From the NCBI GenBank assembly GCA_004325065.1, contig PITI01000365.1, positions 1 through 13,590 on the forward strand: 13,590 nucleotides of DNA, given 5' to 3'. Each line of letters begins with the position of its first letter. The first letter of the stretch is position 1. This DNA is from Hamiltosporidium magnivora. Lineage: Eukaryota; Microsporidia; Dubosqiidae. Shown here piece by piece: positions 7,283-13,590 of this stretch. The position numbers and the translations under genes are program-made. The notes under the pieces were generated by a model. It was given only the letters and a program-made list of their open reading frames with translations, was not told where the DNA came from and made no database searches.

Positions 7283-8589
7283 TACAGACAAATTTTGAAA
7301 GAAATGTTTTTTTAAAAGCTTTAGCAAAGACTCTAGAGAATTAAATTAGAAGATATTAGGTTTTGTAACGATAGATGATTTAAAAAAAGTGTAAAGGAAT
7401 GAAAAGCGATTTCGAATTGTGTCTTATATCATTAAGCTATTTCGTTAAAGTTACACTATCTAATGAATTAATTTTAGAGATACTTTATCATAGAATACTC
7501 TTAAATTAAAGAAATAAATTAGAAAGATAATTAAAAAGACCCAGAAACTGCCAACAAAAATATCTGAATCATATTTTTATATCATGTATAAAAAAATACC
7601 GAATTATGTATAGATTCTCACGTAAATATTATAGTTTAAAATCAAGTTACAATTGCAAGTTAAACATACAATCATATAGTTATGTAATAAACATAGAAGC
7701 TTATATTCAAATGAGGTCAAGATAGAAAAAGCCTTTAATGTGGACATTGAGTAGTCAAACGATAAGAAAAATCGCGGATTTTTTTAAAAATAAAATTTGT
7801 AAAGAAAATAGAGGTTAAATTGTTTCAAATACCCACAACAGAATTATTTATCTAAAATTTTAATGAAACCTATACCAGTGAATATTGAGATCAAAAAACA
7901 TTAATTTATAGGAATATAGAGATAATTTAATATTTTACATTTATTTAATCTAAAAAAATAAATTTTATGATTTGTTGAAGAATTTTGAACTTAAAATATA
8001 TGATTACTCCTTGAGAACACATCTAATTTATTTCTCTAAAATATATAAAATTAGAAAAAGAAATATAAAAATCCATATTATTCATATATAAGCCTTTCAA
8101 ATAAGTTTATTTCACTTAATAAATCTATAAATATCCTTAAATAATTTTCCAAAGGAAAAGGTAGTTTAAAAGATTATATTTATGATTTCTTTATACAGAA
8201 ATTCATATCTTTTAGTAAAATTTTTAAGATATTTTGAAATAATTATTTAACTATTTTTAACACAAAATTTTATTATTTAAAAGCGATTAAACTTATTCAT
8301 TTCAAAGAAAAAGCCGAACAATATTCGTATACCAGACTAATTTTCCATATTTAAAATCATTTAAGTTAACTTTTAAACACTGGCAATAATTCAAAATCAG
8401 ATAAATTAAGATAAGTTTTATAGAAGAAATTATATACTTTAGTTAAAATATAAAAGTTAATTTCAGATTTTTACTGAATATTGCAATAAATAAAGAAAAA
8501 TAAATTCTAACTCATATTAGTCACAATACACATAAATCAATGATTCAATAATCATAATCATTTGATTTTTGTAATATAAATAGATTCTC

Positions 8590-8822
8590 CACCATGTCAG
8601 GAGCAGAATTGGCTTGGAGTATTCTCTGTTTGTCGTAAGAGGCGACTAAAAGAGACTGGTCCTCTGAGGTTGAAGTTGGGCGTAGTGCTAACAACCATCC
8701 CTTTAAAACCATCTTGTTACGAAATCCGAAAAAGATATCAAACCCACTATGAAAAAAACCGGTGGGCGGTATTAATGAGGGCGGCCAAAGCTCTTACAGG
8801 GCTGTAGTGCCAAGGATAACAA
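8590..8822 (+). mobile_element. 3' end of an arthropod-type non-LTR retrotransposon or derived SINE
   Basis: The segment is much richer in G and C than its surroundings, with sharp edges. It contains GTCGTAAGAGGCGACTAA (8632-8649), which I recognise from the 3' regions of RTE-like non-LTR elements and SINEs common in insects and crustaceans. Further on are GTTGGGCGTAGTGCTAACAA, a region with AAACCCAC, then AATGAGGGCGGCCAAAGCTC and GGGCTGTAGTGCCAAGGAT before a final A-run. This order is typical of the 3' untranslated end of such elements. No reverse-transcriptase frame precedes it and no tRNA-type A and B boxes are evident, so it is a 5'-truncated copy or a tRNA-less SINE. The left boundary is approximate. 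The exact clade needs a database search. Confidence 0.7.
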
Positions 8823-8965
8823 AAAAATATCGATTATTTATTTGTATAAAACAGCTAAAATACTGGATCGTTAAAGATAATTTAGAATACATTATTTGTT
8901 TTCAGAAATTATTTCAATAAAGAAAAATGTTTTTTGTCTGTTTGAATTAAACTATCATTTTCAAA

Positions 8966-9073
8966 TTCTCTTTAAACTTTTCTTCAAACTTCTCTTCAAA
9001 CTTCTTTTTTAAATTCTTTTTTAAATTCTTTTTTAAATTCTTTTTCAAATTCTTTTTCAAATTCTCTTGAAAA
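8966..9073. repeat. Minisatellite, 12-base unit, nine copies
   Basis: Nine units of the type TTCTTTTT(T/C)AAA run without a break; the outer ones vary (TTCTCTTCAAAC, TTCTCTTGAAAA). One strand is all pyrimidine except for the A-triplets. Read on the minus strand the inner units would encode FEKE/FKKE repeats, but stop codons close that frame on both sides. It ends 189 bases before the SPF30-like gene and could affect its promoter. Confidence 0.9.
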
Positions 9074-9262
9074 TACTCGTTAAAGCTTAATTTAAAATAT
9101 TTACAATTTAGTGTCTTTAAAATTTATTTTACAAACTTTTAATAATTTACAATTCAAAGAAATAAAATTTAAAATATTTACAGCCACAACAAATTTATTT
9201 ATCCAACCAAAATTTTCTATTTTTAAACAAATCTATAAATTACAAGATAAAATGCCCTTTAA

Positions 9263-9589
9263 ATGGATATTGATACAAATTATTATAAATGTTTGTTAAA
9301 TTTAGTAAAAAATGATGAAAATAAAAAAGAATTAAAATCTTTAATAGAAACACTGTTAGAAACCAAAACCGAAAAATATATTTTAAATAATAATTTAGAT
9401 TTCAAAAAAGTTGGAAAATGGCTCAGAGTAAATTATAAAGGAGAAAATACTTTATGTAGAATTGTAGGATGTTCAGATAATAAATATATTGCATTGTTTG
9501 AAGATACAACTGATTTTGTTGTTTTAGATGAAAGTAGAAAAGAAAAGAAACAAAAAGAATGGAATTTATTTAAAAATCAACATTTGTAA
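9263..9589 (+). CDS. SPF30/SMN-related splicing factor, very short, Tudor-like
   Basis: This frame encodes 108 residues. The order of parts resembles human SPF30 (SMNDC1, about 238 residues): an N-terminal charged helix (1-40), a small beta-rich Tudor-like domain (about 49-89, with KVGKWLRVNYKG, TLCRIVG and YIALFEDTTDFVVLD), and a C-terminal RKEKKQKEWNLFKNQ block like SPF30's K-x-W-x-x-F end. SPF30 helps bring the tri-snRNP to the pre-spliceosome. The linker and long tail of larger homologues are missing. Most aromatic residues of the methyl-arginine cage are not at the expected places, so dimethyl-arginine binding may be lost. The start is the ATG at 9263. An out-of-frame ATG at 9252, followed by CCCTTT, lies just upstream. 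The protein is surely real; the SPF30 assignment is probable and rests on short motifs. Confidence 0.7.
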   Translation: MDIDTNYYKCLLNLVKNDENKKELKSLIETLLETKTEKYILNNNLDFKKVGKWLRVNYKGENTLCRIVGCSDNKYIALFEDTTDFVVLDESRKEKKQKEWNLFKNQHL

Positions 9590-9620
9590 TTTTCTTGTAA
9601 AATATTTCTAAAAATTCTTA

Positions 9621-9626
9621 AATAAA
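9621..9626 (+). promoter_or_regulatory. Possible polyadenylation signal for the SPF30-like gene
   Basis: AATAAA lies 31 bases after the TAA stop (9587-9589), completing the pattern seen at all five genes. Confidence 0.4.
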
Positions 9627-9760
9627 AATTTATTTACATTTTTTTTTGTAATTCTTGTTTCTATTAAAAATTATATTTCGAAATGAAATATAATTGGTAG
9701 TTTTATTTATTTTAGTGGTTCTAACTATAAAAACAAATATATTTCTAATCAATAAAATTA

Positions 9761-9977
9761 TCTTCTTCAATTATAATATTTGATTTAACATACAAAAATT
9801 ATCTTCTTCAACTATAATATTTGATATATTAAAATATTCTTCTTCAATAAAAGCTTTGATTGATTATAATTATCTTCTTCAATAAAAGCTTTGATTTATT
9901 AAAATATTCTTCTTCAATAAAAGCTTTGATTGATTATAATTATCTTCTTCAATTATGATATTTGATTTATTAAGATT
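9761..9977. repeat. Tandem array, 35-base unit, six copies
   Basis: TCTTCTTCAA-type anchors begin at 9761, 9802, 9838, 9873, 9908 and 9943, with spacings of 41, 36, 35, 35 and 35. Units come in two forms. One has AATTATAATATTTGAT (units 1, 2 and 6). The other has AATAAAAGCTTTGAT (units 3, 4 and 5). Units 3 and 5 are identical over all 35 bases, implying a 70-base step of duplication inside the array. The 'spacers' are part of the repeat, so this is not a CRISPR array. It follows the SPF30-like gene by about 170 bases. Confidence 0.88.
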
Positions 9978-11889
9978 ATCTTAATACTTATTATTTTTAC
10001 TAAATATATTTTACTGAAATGTGTAATCCGCTACTTAAATAACGTTTTCACTTTATATACTCCTCTTATATTTCTTTGTATATTTATTTTGTATAATTAT
10101 CTTTTGTATTTTGATTATTTATTTAAATTTAGAAATCCATCAAGACTTATAATATACATAAATATAAAATTAGCCTTCTCTTCTCTTTCTTTCTCAATGA
10201 TGTCTAAGTTTATTGATATATGAATTGTTGTCTAATTGCATTTAAAATTTTATTTAAAGATCTTTATAATCCATATAATAGCTTCTACGGCTAATCTTCT
10301 TTTTTTTCAGATCAAAAAAAAAATTAAAATAATTTTCTTAAAACGGTTAATTATAAATTTAAATAAAATATTGAAGAATATTTATTTAAATATTTAGAAA
10401 ATAGAAAAAAAAAAGCTTTTGTAAATTCTGTTCATTAAAAAAATGCAAAAAAAAGAAAGAATACAATTTAAACATCAATATGGATAAAAATATAACATTT
10501 GTATTTACTGATCGGTAAAAAATATCTGTAAACTACACAAATAACGAAAAGTTGGCTTTTTTAAATAAAAATTCATCACTGATGTTTAATGTATAGCGAA
10601 TTTCTAGGTTTTCGTAATCTTATCACACGAATATGTCATATTCTCATTTCGTATATCTTTGTAGTAGATTGATGTTCAGAAGGACATTCAAATTCATTTC
10701 TGTTTTGAAACAATACGTATAAAAGTTAAGCACTGGTATACTGGTCTAGTTCTTTCTGCGTATAAAAACTAGTGATTGAGTAAACACGTATTTATTTGTA
10801 AAGAAACAACCAAAGATTAGAGTGATATACTATATATCAGCTTATATTTTAACTAAAGTATAAATTATTTTATTATAGGTATTCCTTATGTGCTGAGAAA
10901 TTTATTCGTAAATAAATTAAGGCTATAGTCACACTTACTGTAAATCAGAATTGAAATAATTTATTTTGATTTTACAGTGCTATTTTATCTGAAATTTTTA
11001 ATTTATCAAAACTTTTAAGTAAAATTGACGACATAATGAATTCAAATAAAAAATATAGAAACAAATCGAAATTAATTAAATTAAAAGAATATATGTGGTT
11101 GGATTTATAATAAGGAATATTTAATAATTGTTTTATTATGAACAAAATATACAATTAAAGATTTTGATTCTACCAAAGAAAACCATTATTATTATGTTAT
11201 AAATTTTTTGATGTATGAATAAGCTTATATTAGATTTATATCAAAATTTAAAATTGAAATGTTTTACAAAATCTCTTGAATATTTTCTCGAAAAACTTTA
11301 AAAAAAATCTTTTTAGAGTTAAAGAATGGAAAACCGGTGATGTTTCCCAGATATATCTAAGAAAATAATTAACAGAGTATGCTCGTATAAATAATGTGAC
11401 TTAAATCGTATAAGTTTTATGATTCTACGCATATGATTATACCACAGTATTCTAAACTCAAATATTACGTTTGAAATTTTTAATCTCTGAATATATTCTG
11501 TATTATATCATTGTCTAATTCAAAAGTAATTAAATGTGTATAAATTATTAGTTTATTACATTATATCGATAAACAAAACTATATAGTTAAAGTATAGAAA
11601 TATTTTGAATATTGACTTTTTAATCTCGTGTTTCATCTAAAAATTCAGAATTTTACAAATGTTACTTATTTTTGGTTCGAAGGTTGCCAGGCTAATCATA
11701 AAATATTTTTCTTAGAAACTAACGATTAGTTCTATAGCTTTTATAAAAAATTGTAAATATTGATTTTTATCTAAAAAGCAATAATACTAAGATTTTATCA
11801 TTACTTGAATATAATATTTTTAAGGATTTTCACAACAAGCATTTAGATTTCGGATTCTCGGTTGTGTAACTTATTCAAAATGTAAATGA

Positions 11890-12041
11890 ATGGTTACTAT
11901 ATATGACCATTGGTTAATTTATAAAGCAATTAATCAATGTGTAAGATATTATATGCCGAAATTGTTTCCTTGACAAGAAAACAAATGGCAAAAAATTTTA
12001 ACGAATGTATAAAATATCAAGAACAACACACAATGCCTTCG
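11890..12041 (+). pseudogene. Candidate frameshifted relic of a retroelement integrase zinc finger
   Basis: One frame (11890-11970) reads DHWLIYK, then AINQCVRYYMPKLF, and stops at TGA (11971). A second frame (from 11970) continues TRKQMAKNFNECIKYQEQ to TGA at 12042. Joined in order only as a pattern, these resemble the H-x(n)-H-G-x-x-K-T ... YY-x-P-x-M ... C-x-x-C-Q layout of LTR-retrotransposon integrase N-termini. The second zinc Cys would be Tyr and the Gly after His is lost, so any such domain is dead. No RNase H, integrase core or LTR could be traced around it. This is a weak, pattern-based call. Confidence 0.3.
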
Positions 12042-12718
12042 TGAATTGAGTAAAAAATAAATAGCATATAAATTACAGAAAGTTAACATGTATACAAATA
12101 ATTGTGATTATGAAATTCTTATGATATGTATATTAATAATCTTATCAAAAGAAGTTTTCTTCTTGAGTGGATACCTTGTTAAATAAGAATAATTTCTTTT
12201 TGGAGCTAGAAAAAAGTCATGAATAGAAAATATATGTTTATACAATCGAATTGGTTTTAATTTTATATGTGAGTAAGTAATAAGTTATAAAAAGTTTTTT
12301 AAATGTGTTGTAAATAGCAAAAACACATATTGAAAATCTTATCAATTCTAAATATTTATTTTAATTGAATTCTTGCGTATTGGGGGAATATTCATGATTA
12401 TGTTAAGATTTGGTGTAATTAAAAAATCATTTGTACAAGATTTCTATTCAAAAGTAAATCCGGTAATAACGAGTCGTATTATGATCATATTTTCGTCTTT
12501 CTAAAAAATATAGGCAAAGAAAATGTTTTATTACCAATATATCTGGTAGATGAGAGATCATAACGCTTTTATATGTATATGTATGTTTTTTTACTTAAAA
12601 TAAGTACGGGTATTGAAATTTCTTTTCTCTGCATACGAAAACACAAAATTCCATTACATACAAGCTTTGCCTACTGTAAGCGTTTTAGCTATTTTACTTT
12701 TGATGAGTGAGCTTTTAA

Positions 12719-12934
12719 CGTGAACACAAACTTTGGATATTAGAAACTAAGGTGTATATCGGCCGTAACAGAGCCCTACTTTTCGGTATTAAATTCCGAG
12801 GTCTTGTGTATCTCAAAACCGATACATGCGGCGTAAATTACATACAAAAGATTTTTTTTATTCCAAAATATACAATAATGGATGTAATTTCATTTATTGA
12901 TATTTGGCTTGAATCCTCTGTGTCCATACCATGA
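12719..12934 (+). pseudogene. Candidate fragment of an ISXO2-like (IS1595-type) transposase
   Basis: A frame without ATG is open from 12719 to TGA (12932-12934), 71 codons, in a patch distinctly richer in G and C than its flanks. The part TDTCGVNYIQKIFF, followed by PKYTIMDVISFIDIWL, resembles the C-G-x-x-x-S-I-R-x-x-S-F-F ... SKLSLxxIIxLIYxW segment at the N-terminus of ISXO2-like transposases, which are abundant in microsporidia. The first zinc Cys pair and the catalytic core are not visible. The frame has no start codon and breaks off, so it is at best a decayed piece. It may be another kind of gene relic. Confidence 0.28.
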
Positions 12935-13590
12935 GGGAAAATATAGAGTGAACGAATAGAAAACGCCACATCTTAAGTCTAAACACAACCGGTATATTTA
13001 TTTTTACTCATAAACTCCATAATATGAATCTAAGATCTTGAATTTCAATGTTAAAAAACAAATTTTAATTATAACCATATCGAATCGAAAACCAGAAGAT
13101 CGCAAAACACACCTAATAATCAAAAAAAAGCAAAGGACAATCTATATGACTTAAAAAGGTGAAAAGAAGGATGTTTTTAAATAAAGATCATAAAGTTTGG
13201 GTTTATTCCATGTAAAAAAATATATACAAGTCAATTTTCTTAATTAAGCAAAAAATGAAAGATAGTGGATTCATAAAATATTTTTTACTTTATTTTACTC
13301 ATTAAATTTTATATCTAAGCGAACGCAATTGTTTGGAAGAAAATGATTTTAAAAAATATAAACATTTCCAGATATTTACATAATAAGTCTTGTATACACG
13401 CTTAATAAAATTGGATTAATATTGAATGCAAATGACTCTTTTTTATTTTTCACTCGAATTCAGGCGTTGGAAAAATAAAAAAATAATATTGCAGATTTCA
13501 TTTTAAAGTATACTATAAAATTTTTAAATTTCCAAAAGTAATTTATTTAAATGTATCAAATCTTTTTAAAATAGTGGCAAGTTTTATATT

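Larger units (their letters stand above)
6532..9262. other. Gene-poor spacer with repeats and retroelement tails
   Basis: About 2.7 kb lies between the starts of the lysine-rich gene (-) and the SPF30-like gene (+). It holds a 74-base tandem duplication (6681-6828), an inverted repeat (6974-7008), a 45-base retroelement tail with flanking direct repeats (7211-7282), a longer retroelement 3' end (about 8590-8822) and a 12-base minisatellite (8966-9073). A 36-codon frame at 7399-7509 and a frame at 7738-7818 look slightly coding-like, but are too short to call. The rest (about 7830-8580) is plain AT-rich sequence. Confidence 0.65.
9590..13590. other. Four-kilobase gene-free region with a repeat array and eroded transposon candidates
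   Basis: No ATG-started gene with convincing composition is present on either strand. Supported contents are the 35-base repeat array (9761-9977) and two candidate relics (11890-12041 and 12719-12934). Around 10590-10760, 11330-11450 and 11660-11700 the sequence is less AT-rich than average and may be decayed genes, but I could not match them to any family. From about 12940 to the right edge I see nothing but AT-rich sequence. Confidence 0.6.

Noticed and set aside
7073..7327. 84-codon minus-strand frame
   Set aside because: It begins with TTG and runs across the retroelement tail and its direct repeats, so it is not a gene.
7399..7509. 36-codon ATG-started frame beginning MKSDFELCLI
   Set aside because: Composition looks mildly protein-like, but it is too short and unmatched to call in AT-rich DNA.
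7738..7818. 26-codon frame with SSQTIRKIADFF, next to another short frame (NEVKIEKAFNVDIE)
   Set aside because: It could be a frameshifted relic, but no family pattern could be recognised.
8570..8850. Target-site duplication around the long retroelement tail
   Set aside because: TTTTGTAATATAAATAG and ATTTGTATAAAACAG on the two sides are only loosely alike, which AT-rich sequence produces by chance.
9111..9299. 62-codon plus-strand frame overlapping the SPF30-like start
   Set aside because: It starts with GTG, is made of A/T-rich codons and overlaps a better gene in another frame.
9761..9977. CRISPR array
   Set aside because: The intervening sequences are themselves repeated, and the genes around it are eukaryotic.
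10300..10330. Splice acceptor suggested by TCTTTTTTTTCAG
   Set aside because: No coding sequence lies on either side and no donor or branch site fits.
10972..11154. 60-codon minus-strand frame rich in Ile, Leu and Phe
   Set aside because: It has no ATG start and its composition is that expected of random AT-rich DNA.
11670..11700. tRNA T-arm suggested by GGTTCGAAGG
   Set aside because: The five-base stem does not pair and no acceptor or anticodon arm could be placed on either strand.

Overview
The window looks like a piece of a very AT-rich eukaryotic genome, most probably a gene-sparse microsporidian. The reasons are short, intronless, ATG-started genes read with the standard code, shrunken versions of eukaryotic proteins (a 366-residue ubiquitin protease and a 108-residue SPF30/SMN-like splicing factor), very short apparent 3' untranslated regions, and long non-coding AT-rich spacers. 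I infer this from protein character. I cannot name a species, and another AT-rich eukaryote is not excluded.

There are five supportable protein genes. From left to right they are: the 3' part of a REX-type RNA exonuclease (1-636, +, cut by the left edge); a small secreted acidic/glycine-rich protein (3016-3570, -); a ubiquitin-specific protease (3940-5040, +), divergent from the secreted-protein gene across a 369-base spacer; a lysine-rich probably nuclear protein (5770-6531, -), convergent with the protease; and an SPF30-like Tudor protein (9263-9589, +). Each has an AATAAA hexamer within about 35 bases of its stop codon. The genes do not form an operon or a visible pathway. They touch RNA trimming, splicing, ubiquitin removal and secretion.

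The other three quarters of the window are non-coding. The blocks 637-3015, 5041-5769, 6532-9262 and 9590-13590 hold several short tandem-repeat arrays with units of 12, 35, 69, 74 and 78 bases. They also hold relics of mobile elements. The clearest is a GC-richer segment at about 8590-8822 that looks like the 3' end of an arthropod-type non-LTR retrotransposon or a SINE derived from one. A second, 45-base copy of the same tail at 7225-7269 is flanked by a near-perfect 13-14 base direct repeat, as expected of a 5'-truncated insertion. Weaker candidates are a frameshifted integrase zinc-finger relic near 11890-12041, an ISXO2-like transposase fragment near 12719-12934 and a 21-codon reverse-transcriptase-like tail at 5254-5319 on the minus strand.

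I see no defence system, CRISPR array, rRNA or convincing tRNA. The main biological interest is the trace of transposon traffic, possibly from an arthropod host, and the unusual GC-rich secreted protein.
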